A DNA stretch of 64,000 nucleotides, from the NCBI RefSeq assembly GCF_000425705.1, contig NZ_AUDY01000014.1, positions 1 through 64,000 on the forward strand. Direction: 5' to 3'. The position numbers and the translations under genes were made by a program. The notes under the pieces are model-generated. The model was not told the origin of the DNA, did no database searches, and was given only the letters and a program-made list of their open reading frames with translations. Each line of letters begins with the position of its first letter. Position 1 is the first letter of the stretch. This DNA is from Halobacillus kuroshimensis DSM 18393 (GTDB lineage: Bacteria; Bacillota; Bacilli; Bacillales; Halobacillaceae). Of this stretch, positions 15,081 to 23,889 are shown piece after piece.

Positions 15081-15635
15081 ATGAACACGTTACACCATGG
15101 ATACTGGACCTTTTTCGCCACCCGGAAAAAGAAATATACCGGGTGGTTCGTGTTCGGAAGTATCCTTCCAGACATCGTTTATTATGTCATGTTTTTATAT
15201 TTGAGCGTAAGTAGAAGGGCCTGGGAGGTAGCGGATGATGAGAACCCGATGCGCTCGCTGTTCCATCTGGTCTACGATCTATTTGAACACCCGGTCGTCT
15301 TTATTCTGCGCCAGGCCGGCCATTCTGTTTTCGTCTGGGCGGTGGTTTTTGTTGTGCTGCTCGTTTGGAAGGGGAGGAAATTGAACGCATGGACAGCCCT
15401 CGCCTATGGCTGGCTTGGACATATCGTTCTGGATCTGCTCACCCATGTGGAAGATGCCGTGCCGATGTTTTACCCAGTGAGCAGCTACACGTTCCGTGGA
15501 CCTGTTTCCTATTGGGACGATGACTACCATGCTGCGGCTTTTTCCCTTGTTAATACGACGCTCATCGTCCTCTCACTCATCTTTATGTTCGTGAAAAAAG
15601 TGAAGGACAAACGTTCGTTCACAAAAAGTTCATGA
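15081..15635 (+). CDS. Membrane protein, YdjM-like putative metal-dependent hydrolase
   Basis: 184 residues, with membrane spans around 20-42, 85-102, 109-122 and 157-175. Histidine-rich motifs (NTLHHGYW near the start, GHIVLDLLTHVED in the middle) and PDIVYY resemble the DUF457/YdjM family of membrane-bound putative hydrolases. Function is unproven. GGGAG precedes the ATG. It is divergent from the HAD gene and is not followed by a clear terminator. Confidence 0.6.
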   Translation: MNTLHHGYWTFFATRKKKYTGWFVFGSILPDIVYYVMFLYLSVSRRAWEVADDENPMRSLFHLVYDLFEHPVVFILRQAGHSVFVWAVVFVVLLVWKGRKLNAWTALAYGWLGHIVLDLLTHVEDAVPMFYPVSSYTFRGPVSYWDDDYHAAAFSLVNTTLIVLSLIFMFVKKVKDKRSFTKSS

Positions 15636-15686
15636 GAGTTGGGTGCGCTTTCCTTTATCGAATCCACTGTTTTCATGATATGATTT

Positions 15687-15710
15687 ACATGTAATTCTTC
15701 TGTTACATGT
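15687..15710 (+). promoter_or_regulatory. Palindromic operator candidate before ctaA
   Basis: ACATGTAA (15687-15694) and TTACATGT (15703-15710) are perfect inverted repeats 8 bases apart. A TATGAT -10-like hexamer lies directly upstream, so the palindrome would cover the transcription start. TCATGATAT occurs on both sides of it. Confidence 0.6.
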
Positions 15711-15739
15711 CATGATATAAATAGAGAAAGGGTAAGACG

Positions 15740-16630
15740 ATGAAGAAATTTTCTATTCTTACAACGTTTGTCACGTTCCTCGCCCTTATCCTGGGAAATC
15801 TTGTCGTTGCGACAGACTCCGGGGACGCGTGTGGAACGTCATGGCCGTTTTGTAATGACCGGATCATTCCTGATTTCACGGATTATCACGTCATTATCGA
15901 ATATTCCCACCGGTTGATGGTGCCGCTGCTTATTGTACTGACGGGCCTCAATGCGATAGGAGCCATTTATAAGTACCGAAAAAATAAATCTGTATTTGTT
16001 CTCGCTGTTCTCAGTCTGGCCCTGCTCGTTCTTCAGTCCATTATTGGCGGATTGAACGTGCTGCTTGGGACACCGCCTGGATTTACGACCTTTGATGTCA
16101 CATTCAGCCAGCTTCTTTTAGTCGTCCTTGTGCTGCTGAGCTACAGTCTGCATGAGACGAAAATCGAGCTGGACAGGAGCCGCTGGTCTTCCATTGCGAT
16201 GAGTTACCGGACGTTCCTGATCGGTTACGGGCTGTATGTCCTGCAGGTAATTTTAGGCGCCTTCTTTAAACACAGCCGTGCCAGCAATGTGATGATGGAC
16301 ATTCCGGCCGTGGAGTATTTGATTACAAGCGAATCAATGGCGAATGCTGTCTATTCGCTGCACTGGGTGGCGACGGTCGTCATTATCGTAGCCGCTGTTT
16401 ATTTCGTCATTTACGCATCGAGGTTCAAATATCACATCTCGCTGTCGTGGTTGTATTTGATTTCGATCCTGATGAATGCGGCCGTTGGATTCATCATTGT
16501 AGTGACAGGGAATGTCGTACTGGCATCCTCGATCCATATGATCATTTCCACGATAACGATGACCATTGGCGCCTGTATCCTGGGCGGGTACTGGTTCAAA
16601 CTTCAGAAAAAGTCCTTAACGGTAGAATAA
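15740..16630 (+). CDS. ctaA: Heme A synthase (COX15/CtaA)
   Basis: 296 residues with eight hydrophobic spans. CtaA oxidises the C8 methyl of heme O to the formyl of heme A for aa3/caa3 oxidases in the membrane. The conserved extracellular loop with its cysteine pair reads GDACGTSWPFCN, followed by the first heme histidine in EYSHR; further histidines occur in YSLHE, SLHW and SSIHM. AAGGG precedes the ATG. In B. subtilis ctaA is divergent from ctaB; here it stands alone between a membrane protein and a SNF2 gene. Confidence 0.9.
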   Translation: MKKFSILTTFVTFLALILGNLVVATDSGDACGTSWPFCNDRIIPDFTDYHVIIEYSHRLMVPLLIVLTGLNAIGAIYKYRKNKSVFVLAVLSLALLVLQSIIGGLNVLLGTPPGFTTFDVTFSQLLLVVLVLLSYSLHETKIELDRSRWSSIAMSYRTFLIGYGLYVLQVILGAFFKHSRASNVMMDIPAVEYLITSESMANAVYSLHWVATVVIIVAAVYFVIYASRFKYHISLSWLYLISILMNAAVGFIIVVTGNVVLASSIHMIISTITMTIGACILGGYWFKLQKKSLTVE

Positions 16631-16666
16631 AAGCACGAGCGGATGCGTCCGCTCGTGCTTTTTTAT
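16629..16666. terminator. Terminator between ctaA and the SNF2 gene
   Basis: AAAGCACGAGCGGA / TCCGCTCGTGCTTT stem, T run on the forward side; it serves both convergent genes. Confidence 0.88.
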
Positions 16667-16672
16667 GAGGAT

Positions 16673-19600
16673 TTATTGAAACAGCTGCTGGATTTCTTCT
16701 TCGCTCAGTGATGTTAGCATGGATTCTCCAGGCTGGATGATTTGATCGACGAGGTCGCGTTTTTTCTGTTGAAGCTGATAAATCCGCTCCTCGATCGTTC
16801 CTTCGGATATCATCCGGATCACCTGGACGACTTTTTCCTGACCGATCCGGTGGGCCCGGCCGGCTGCCTGTTCTTCAATAGCCGGGTTCCACCAAAGGTC
16901 ATAAAGGATGACCGTATCGGCGCCGGTCAGATTGAGTCCGGTCCCGCCGGCTTTCAAGGAAATAAAGAAGGCGTCTTTTTCTCCGTTGTTGAAGGCTTCG
17001 ACCATTTCCATCCGTTTTTCTGATTTTGTACTGCCATCTAAATAGAAGGCATCGAGACCCTTGTCAGTCAGCTCTTTGTGCATCAGGGTCAGCATGCTGG
17101 AAAACTGCGAGAAAATCAGCATCCGGTGGCCGCCGGCTTTCATTTCCTCCGCCAGGTCTTTCAATTGCTCCAGCTTTCCGGACTGGCCTTCGTAATTTTC
17201 AAGAAACAGGGCGGGATGACAGCAGATCTGCCGCAGCCGTGTAAGTCCTGCAAGGATTTCCAGTTTTCCGCGCTGAATCCCTTTCGTAGCGATCGTCTCC
17301 TGGATATCGTTTTGGATTCGTTCTAAATAAGCCAGGTACACTTCTTTTTGTTCACGGGTCAGCTCCGAGTATTGAACCGAATCAATTTTGTCCGGGAGTT
17401 CATCAAGCACTTCGGTTTTCATCCGTCTCAGAATGAACGGCCGGGTCATTTGTGAGATCTTTGCCGGTTTCAGCTGCGTGAACTTCTTTTTACTCGTAAA
17501 GAATCCGGGCATAATGGCGCGGAACAGCGACCACAGTTCCTGCAGCGAGTTTTCGATCGGCGTTCCACTCAATGCGAATCGGTGTCTCGCACGCAAGGAC
17601 CGGACGGAAGAGGCTGTTTTCGTTGATTCGTTTTTGATGGCCTGGGACTCATCAAGGACCATGACGTGAAAGTCCTTATCTTCGTACTGCTTAATATCCT
17701 GACGGAGCAGGGGATAGGAGGTGATCCAGACATCTTTACCCTCTGCCTGTTCAAAGGCGGCCTGGCGTTCTGAAGGATCACCGGTCATTACCTGCACCGT
17801 GAGGGAAGGTGCGAATTTTTCGAGCTCCTTTTTCCAGTTGTAAACAAGGGAGGCTGGAGCGACGATAACAGCTGGAGCGGTTAAAGATCCCTCCTGCTTT
17901 TCATCGAGAATGTAGGAGATCGTCTGCAGCGTCTTACCAAGCCCCATATCGTCAGCGAGGACGCCGCCGAGCCCGTAATGACTGAGCATCTTCATCCACC
18001 GGAATCCTGTCAGCTGATACGACCTAAGGTCCGCCTGGAGGTTCTCGGGTGGATCAATTTCAAAGGACTGAGGAGACCGGAGCCGGGTCACCAGTTCTTC
18101 ATAACGGTTGCTGCGGTCGGCAAGGTTCGTATCCAGCGCTTCATCCACCTGCAGGCTTCGTGCAGCGGCAACCTGAAAATGGTTGTCCTCCACATCTCCG
18201 GTGGTTAAGTTCAAGTCCTCCACAAGCCGTTGGAAACGCTCAAATGAATCAGAGGTCAAGGACATCAGCGCACCATCGGATAATCGGTAGTATTTTTTCC
18301 GTTCAATGACCGCCTTTAAAGCTTCCGTTACATCGTCCGTGCTGATGCCTTCGATGGCAAAGCTGATATCGAGCCAGCTGCCATCGGATTCAAGGTCAAT
18401 CGATGCCTGCAGCTCATGCTGCTGATCATCAAACAGTGACCGGACCGCTGCGGATAAGAATACGTCACTGTAATTCTTTAAAGATGGCAGGTATTGATAG
18501 AGGAACGTTTCCAAGCTATCCTCGTCTTCTAAATACACCATCTCCCCATCAAATTTGAATTCGGCGGATTCAATAATCTGCATGATGTTCTGCTCCGTCT
18601 CAAAGTCGCGCTGAACAATGGTCTGTCCCGGGCGTTCCTTATCGTTAAAAGGGTCAATGACGAGGTCACCGTAATGAAATTTCACATCGATCGTTAATGT
18701 CCACTGCTGGAAATCAAGATACACTTCAGCCCGGAGGTCTTCCTGGTTGATTTTCTGCTGGGCGGACGTGTCCAGATTCACATCAGCAATCGTTTCCAGT
18801 TCCGGCAGGACATACGAAACGATTCCTTCCATATCATTATGGCTGATCGTATGGCTGCCGTTGGAGTTGTAGGGAAGGATGGAATACAGCGTCCGGATCA
18901 CTTCCTCCTTTTCCTGAGCGACGGGATAGAAGCTTCCTTCCTTATAAAGCAGGTGGTAATCAGATAAATAATCATAATCCTTTAAATGGTTCATATGCAT
19001 GTGGAAATGTCCGCGCTCTTCCGATACATAAAACGTTAAATCAGGAAAAGACTCTTCGTAGTGGAGTAGACCCGCCTGGCTGCCGCGCTCGATGACCTCC
19101 GCCTCCTGCTTTTCCAACAGGGGCAGAAGCTGGTGGACGAGGGCGGGGGAGATTTTCAAGATCTTCTGTTCAGCGGTATTCCACTGCTGTTCAAAAAACT
19201 GCTCCTGCTCATACGCCCTTTGAAGCAGCTGGAATATGGCCTGATCCTCTTCCGAAAACGTATGTTCAGCAGGATCGTACGTAAACGATTTGGTCAGACG
19301 GTAGGGCTGCTGCTTTCGAATGTACTCCAACAGTTCGCGGATATTTTTAATGACGTAGGGGTATTTCTCTCCAAGCTTCAATTCAATCCCGAGGCTGCGT
19401 GCGCCGAGAATGGATTGGATGTGCAGGGAATATTGAATGCGCAGCGGCTTTTTCGTGTCCATCCCTGTCCGGCTTTCCTGTTTTTGACGGAAGGCTTCGA
19501 ATAGACTGACCGCAAACATCCGGTCCTGGCTTGTCGTCCGGGGCGAACGGCTTCGGCCCTTGTCAGCCAGTTTCGGAGCAAGCTCCTCCAGGGCTCTTTC

Positions 19601-19876
19601 GCGGATGGCAATCAGTACCGCGGCGATATGCTTGCACGTATAATAGGTGGAGTAGGCGGCACACTCACACGTGGCCTCCACATCATCATCCTCAAAAAAG
19701 AAGACGCGCACCTCATAATCATGAGTGCCCGCAACAACAGCACGCCAGGAATGGATGGCGCTGTTATGGGAAAGGCCGTACACTTTGCCAGATTCAAAAT
19801 ATTGTTTTCCTCGTGAATAAAAGGCTTCACCGGTAATTTTCTTTATATCTTTCGGTTGTAATAAGTAGCTCTGCAT
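16673..19876 (-). CDS. SNF2-family helicase with SWIM zinc finger
   Basis: 1067 residues. An N-terminal SWIM finger (CECAAYSTYYTCKHI) is followed by a long SNF2-associated region rich in acidic residues, then the SNF2 ATPase: DDMGLGKT (Walker A), LDESQAIKN (the DEAH-box position) and ALSGTPIEN. The helicase C half has FYLDGSTKSEKR and ends with AGRAHRIGQ. This is the bacterial RapA/YwqA-like class, likely a DNA translocase that remodels RNA polymerase or repair complexes. The ATG at 19876 has AAGGAT upstream; an ATG at 19885 is also possible and the one at 19909 lacks a site. Confidence 0.9.
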   Translation of the reverse strand: MQSYLLQPKDIKKITGEAFYSRGKQYFESGKVYGLSHNSAIHSWRAVVAGTHDYEVRVFFFEDDDVEATCECAAYSTYYTCKHIAAVLIAIRERALEELAPKLADKGRSRSPRTTSQDRMFAVSLFEAFRQKQESRTGMDTKKPLRIQYSLHIQSILGARSLGIELKLGEKYPYVIKNIRELLEYIRKQQPYRLTKSFTYDPAEHTFSEEDQAIFQLLQRAYEQEQFFEQQWNTAEQKILKISPALVHQLLPLLEKQEAEVIERGSQAGLLHYEESFPDLTFYVSEERGHFHMHMNHLKDYDYLSDYHLLYKEGSFYPVAQEKEEVIRTLYSILPYNSNGSHTISHNDMEGIVSYVLPELETIADVNLDTSAQQKINQEDLRAEVYLDFQQWTLTIDVKFHYGDLVIDPFNDKERPGQTIVQRDFETEQNIMQIIESAEFKFDGEMVYLEDEDSLETFLYQYLPSLKNYSDVFLSAAVRSLFDDQQHELQASIDLESDGSWLDISFAIEGISTDDVTEALKAVIERKKYYRLSDGALMSLTSDSFERFQRLVEDLNLTTGDVEDNHFQVAAARSLQVDEALDTNLADRSNRYEELVTRLRSPQSFEIDPPENLQADLRSYQLTGFRWMKMLSHYGLGGVLADDMGLGKTLQTISYILDEKQEGSLTAPAVIVAPASLVYNWKKELEKFAPSLTVQVMTGDPSERQAAFEQAEGKDVWITSYPLLRQDIKQYEDKDFHVMVLDESQAIKNESTKTASSVRSLRARHRFALSGTPIENSLQELWSLFRAIMPGFFTSKKKFTQLKPAKISQMTRPFILRRMKTEVLDELPDKIDSVQYSELTREQKEVYLAYLERIQNDIQETIATKGIQRGKLEILAGLTRLRQICCHPALFLENYEGQSGKLEQLKDLAEEMKAGGHRMLIFSQFSSMLTLMHKELTDKGLDAFYLDGSTKSEKRMEMVEAFNNGEKDAFFISLKAGGTGLNLTGADTVILYDLWWNPAIEEQAAGRAHRIGQEKVVQVIRMISEGTIEERIYQLQQKKRDLVDQIIQPGESMLTSLSEEEIQQLFQ

Positions 19877-19999
19877 ACTTGGCATCCTTACTCTCAGTTT
19901 TAGTTTCATTATAACAGGTTTAAGCAGTCCAGGAGAACGCCCCGGCCTTTGGAATCCTGTTCTGGTGATTGATTTTAATGGTTGGTTATGCTAACTTTC

Positions 20000-20137
20000 A
20001 ATGTATCATATAAAAAATACGAGGAAGGCGCTTATAAGTCTGAGCGCTTTTTTTATGGAGTGAATCAGATCATGTAGGACGTATATCCTTTCCACCCCAT
20101 TCATATAGAAATTTTTAATACGACGGAGGATATCACG
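20000..20137 (+). promoter_or_regulatory. prfC leader with hairpin terminator and start-stop minigene
   Basis: A promoter-like TTGGTT-N16-TATCAT ends near 20006. A hairpin GGCGCT / AGCGCT with seven T residues (about 20031-20054) follows, then GGAGTG (20057-20062) and, nine bases on, ATG TAG (20072-20077), a start codon directly followed by stop. The prfC ribosome site GGAGG is at about 20124. Confidence 0.5.
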
Positions 20138-21721
20138 ATGAATGATATACAAAATGAAATGAAAAAACGCCGCACGTTTGCTATTATCTCCCACCCGGAC
20201 GCCGGTAAAACGACGATGACGGAGAAAATGCTTTTACTGGGTAACTTGATCCGTTCTGCGGGTACAGTCAAAGGGAAAAAAACCGGCAAATTCGCCACAT
20301 CCGACTGGATGGAAATTGAGAAACAGCGTGGAATTTCCGTAACTTCCAGTGTGATGAACTTCCCTTATAAAGACTACCAGGTCAATATCCTCGACACACC
20401 TGGTCACGAAGACTTCAGTGAGGATACGTACCGGACGCTGACAGCCGTAGACAGTGTGGTCATGGTTATTGACGGAACAAAAGGAATCGAAGCGCAGACC
20501 TTGAAGCTGTTTAAAGTGTGTAAGATGCGCGGGATTCCCATCTTCACTTTCATTAACAAAATGGACCGGGAAGGCCGCGAGCCGTTTGAATTGATGGAAG
20601 AAATCGAAGAGACGCTGAACATCGAAACCTATCCCATGACATGGCCGGCAGGGATGGGCAAGCGTTTCCTTGGTGTGTTTGACCGCCAGAACGAGCAGTT
20701 CGTCCAGTACACAGGGAATGAGGAAGAAGAATATATTCCTTATGCTGAACTTGACCAGCACCCGGAGCTGACCGAAAACGCAACGTATAAGGAAGCGGAA
20801 GAAGAAATGATGCTTGTGGATGAAGCCGGGGAAGATTTCGATATGGATAAAGTCATGCGCGGAGAACAGACCCCTGTCTTCTTCGGAAGTGCCCTTGCCC
20901 CGTTCGGTGTGGAAACATTCTTCAACAGCTTCATTGATATGGCACCGGAGCCTGCGCCAAGGAAGTCGACAGAAGGCGTCGTTTCACCGGATCACGAGGA
21001 GTTCTCCGGATTCATCTTTAAGATCCAGGCGAATATGAACCCGCAGCACCGCGACCGTGTAGCCTTCGTAAGAATCTGCTCCGGCAAATTCGAGCGGGGG
21101 ATGAACGTGACGCTTTCAAGGACTGGGAAATCCTTTAAGCTCGCCCAGTCCCAGCAGTTTGTTGCTTCTTCAAGAGGGACGGTCGAGGAAGGCTATGCCG
21201 GAGATATCATCGGTATCTATGACCCGAACGTGTACCGGATCGGTGACACGATCGTTACAGGGAAATCCAAGTTCCAGTATGATGAACTGCCACAGTTCCC
21301 GCCTGAAATCTTTAAAAAGGTGACCGCAAAAAACGTCATGAAGTCCAAACAGTTCCGTAAAGGGCTCGAGCAGCTCGTGCAGGAAGGCGCGATCCAGCTG
21401 TTTAAACGCTACCGCTTTGAGGATTACATCATCGGAGCGGTCGGTGAACTTCAATACGAAGTGTTCGAATACCGTATGAAAAACGAATACAATGTAGATA
21501 TTGAATTGACACAGCTTGGGGAAAGGATCCCACGCTGGTTGAATGAGGATCAGGTGGATGAATCATTGTTCGATGAACGGAACATGCTTGCCGAAGACCG
21601 GGAAGGCAATCCGCTTGTCCTGTTCAAAAATGACTTCTCCCTCCGTTGGTTCAAGGATAAGAATCCGGATATTGAACTGACCGATTTATTTGAAGTGAAC
21701 CAGTATAACCAGACATTCTAA
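20138..21721 (+). CDS. prfC: Peptide chain release factor 3
   Basis: 527 residues, the usual RF3 length. The GTPase motifs are [11 protein letters not shown] (G1), GISVTSS (G2 region), DTPGHEDF (G3) and NKMDREG (G4), followed by the RF3-specific insert and domains II-III. RF3 is the GTPase that removes RF1 and RF2 from ribosomes after termination and enforces quality control. GGAGG lies 8 bases before the ATG. The leader has an unusual terminator and minigene. It is followed by its own terminator. Confidence 0.95.
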   Translation: MNDIQNEMKKRRTFAIISHPDAGKTTMTEKMLLLGNLIRSAGTVKGKKTGKFATSDWMEIEKQRGISVTSSVMNFPYKDYQVNILDTPGHEDFSEDTYRTLTAVDSVVMVIDGTKGIEAQTLKLFKVCKMRGIPIFTFINKMDREGREPFELMEEIEETLNIETYPMTWPAGMGKRFLGVFDRQNEQFVQYTGNEEEEYIPYAELDQHPELTENATYKEAEEEMMLVDEAGEDFDMDKVMRGEQTPVFFGSALAPFGVETFFNSFIDMAPEPAPRKSTEGVVSPDHEEFSGFIFKIQANMNPQHRDRVAFVRICSGKFERGMNVTLSRTGKSFKLAQSQQFVASSRGTVEEGYAGDIIGIYDPNVYRIGDTIVTGKSKFQYDELPQFPPEIFKKVTAKNVMKSKQFRKGLEQLVQEGAIQLFKRYRFEDYIIGAVGELQYEVFEYRMKNEYNVDIELTQLGERIPRWLNEDQVDESLFDERNMLAEDREGNPLVLFKNDFSLRWFKDKNPDIELTDLFEVNQYNQTF

Positions 21722-21732
21722 AAAATGAAAAT

Positions 21733-21766
21733 AAAGCACTCTGCGTTGAGCAGAGTGCTTTTTATA
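21733..21766 (+). terminator. Terminator after prfC
   Basis: AAAGCACTCTG / CAGAGTGCTTT stem with T run. Confidence 0.88.
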
Positions 21767-21820
21767 TGGCTGAAGGTGGGTATAATGAATGGTTAGAAAC
21801 ATCTTTTGGATAACCAGGAC

Positions 21821-21856
21821 CGAATGTTTGTTCGATGGATGTTAGAATGATAAACT
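21821..21856 (+). promoter_or_regulatory. LexA box and promoter of uvrBA
   Basis: CGAAT-GTTT-GTTCG (21821-21834) matches the Bacillus LexA consensus CGAAC-N4-GTTCG at 9 of 10 defined bases. TTGTTC (21828-21833), a 17-base spacer and TAAACT (21851-21856) form the promoter it overlaps. Confidence 0.8.
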
Positions 21857-21903
21857 GATGTGGTAAACTAAAGTGTAACTAGTAAGGAACGGAGGTTTTC
21901 GTC

Positions 21904-23883
21904 GTGGATGAGAAGTTTGAGTTAGTTTCGAAATTTTCCCCACAGGGAGATCAGCCGAAAGCCATTGAAAAAATGGTCGAGGGGATCCAGAACGGGAAAA
22001 AGCACCAGACACTGCTGGGCGCCACAGGTACCGGAAAAACGTTTACGATGTCCAATGTGATTGCACAGGTGAACAAACCGACCTTAATTATTGCCCATAA
22101 CAAAACACTGGCTGGACAGCTGTACAGTGAATTCAAGGAGTTCTTTCCCAACAATGCTGTCGAGTATTTTGTCAGCTATTATGATTACTATCAGCCGGAA
22201 GCATATGTTCCCTCTTCCGATACCTTCATAGAAAAAGACGCCAGCATCAATGATGAGATTGATAAGCTTCGACACTCGGCTACCTCTGCGTTGTTCGAGC
22301 GCAATGATGTCATCATTGTTGCCAGTGTCTCCTGCATATACGGCCTCGGTTCTCCAGAAGAATACCGGAGCCAGGTGCTTTCCATCCGTTCCGGTATGGA
22401 AAAGGACAGAGATCAGCTTCTCCGCGAGCTTGTGGATATTCAATATGCCCGTAACGACATCGATTTCCAGCGCGGAACGTTCCGTGTCCGCGGGGATTCT
22501 GTGGAAATCATCCCCGCCTCCAGAGAAGAGCATGCTATTCGTGTGGAGTTTTTCGGAGATGAAATCGATCGGATTCGTGAGGTGGATGTGCTGACAGGTG
22601 AAGTGACAGGTGAACGGGAGCATGTCGCTATCTTCCCGGCTTCCCACTTCGTCACACGGGAAGAAAAATTGAAAAAAGCCATTGCCAACATTGAAGCAGA
22701 AATGGAAGCGCGTGTAAAAGAACTGCGTGACCAGGAGAAACTGCTGGAAGCCCAGCGTCTCGAGCAGCGGACGAACTATGACCTGGAAATGATGAGAGAG
22801 ATGGGATTCTGTTCCGGTATCGAGAACTACTCCCGTCACTTGACGTTCCGCGAAGAAGGGGCGACACCTTATACGCTGCTTGACTTCTTCCCCGACGATT
22901 TCTTAATTATGGTGGATGAGTCGCACGTGACCCTTCCCCAGGTAAGAGGGATGTACAACGGGGACCGCGCCCGTAAGCAGGTGCTTGTTGATCACGGGTT
23001 CCGACTTCCATCGGCCCTTGATAACCGTCCGCTCATGTTCCCTGAATTTGAGGAGCATATCAACCGGATTGCTTATGTATCCGCAACACCTGGACCTTAT
23101 GAGATTGAACATACTCCTGAAATGATTGAACAGATCATCCGGCCGACAGGACTGCTTGATCCTGAAATTGAAGTGCGTCCCATCCACGGTCAGATTGATG
23201 ATCTTGTCGGGGAGATTAATAAGCGGAAAGATGAGGACGAGCGCGTGCTTGTCACGACCCTGACGAAGAAAATGTCCGAGGATCTGACAGCGTACTTGAA
23301 GGACCTCGGGATTAAGGTGGCGTATCTGCACTCGGAGATTAAAACACTGGAACGTATTGAAATCATCCGTGATCTGCGGGTCGGAAAATACGATGTCATT
23401 GTAGGAATCAACCTGCTGCGTGAAGGGCTGGACATTCCTGAAGTTTCACTCGTGACCATTTTGGATGCGGATAAGGAAGGCTTCCTGCGTTCCGACCGCT
23501 CTCTGATTCAAACGATCGGCCGGGCTGCGCGTAACGAAAAAGGCAGAGTTATCATGTACGCGGATAAGATGACGAAATCCATGCAGTTTGCTATCGATGA
23601 AACCTATCGCCGCCGTGAAAAACAGATGGCTTACAATGAAGAGCACGGCATTACACCACAGACCATTAAGAAAGAGGTCCGTGATGTGATTAAGGCAACC
23701 GCCGTCGCTGAAGAAGATATCAGCTATGAGACAGGCAAGAAGCCTTCGGAAATGACGAAGAAGGAACGTCAGGAAATGATCGACAATATGGAAACAGAAA
23801 TGAAGCAGGCTGCGCGTGACCTCGACTTTGAACGGGCCGCTGAGCTGCGCGACATTCTGCTGGAATTAAAAGCGGAGGGATGA
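21904..23883 (+). CDS. uvrB: Excinuclease ABC subunit B
   Basis: 659 residues. UvrB is the damage-verifying helicase-like subunit of nucleotide excision repair. Walker A GATGTGKT is at 39-46, the beta-hairpin that probes damage contains [12 protein letters not shown] (about 90-101), LMVDESHV is the DExx motif, IGRAARN motif VI, and the C-terminal UVR motif ([11 protein letters not shown]) contacts UvrC/UvrA. The GTG start is 8 bases from GGAGG. It lies directly upstream of uvrA, and the LexA box indicates SOS induction. Confidence 0.96.
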   Translation: MDEKFELVSKFSPQGDQPKAIEKMVEGIQNGKKHQTLLGATGTGKTFTMSNVIAQVNKPTLIIAHNKTLAGQLYSEFKEFFPNNAVEYFVSYYDYYQPEAYVPSSDTFIEKDASINDEIDKLRHSATSALFERNDVIIVASVSCIYGLGSPEEYRSQVLSIRSGMEKDRDQLLRELVDIQYARNDIDFQRGTFRVRGDSVEIIPASREEHAIRVEFFGDEIDRIREVDVLTGEVTGEREHVAIFPASHFVTREEKLKKAIANIEAEMEARVKELRDQEKLLEAQRLEQRTNYDLEMMREMGFCSGIENYSRHLTFREEGATPYTLLDFFPDDFLIMVDESHVTLPQVRGMYNGDRARKQVLVDHGFRLPSALDNRPLMFPEFEEHINRIAYVSATPGPYEIEHTPEMIEQIIRPTGLLDPEIEVRPIHGQIDDLVGEINKRKDEDERVLVTTLTKKMSEDLTAYLKDLGIKVAYLHSEIKTLERIEIIRDLRVGKYDVIVGINLLREGLDIPEVSLVTILDADKEGFLRSDRSLIQTIGRAARNEKGRVIMYADKMTKSMQFAIDETYRRREKQMAYNEEHGITPQTIKKEVRDVIKATAVAEEDISYETGKKPSEMTKKERQEMIDNMETEMKQAARDLDFERAAELRDILLELKAEG

Positions 23884-23889
23884 TGGAGT

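Noticed and set aside
22084-22839. 251-codon frame antisense to uvrB
   Set aside because: Shadow of a conserved coding gene; the uvrB motifs on the other strand explain the sequence.
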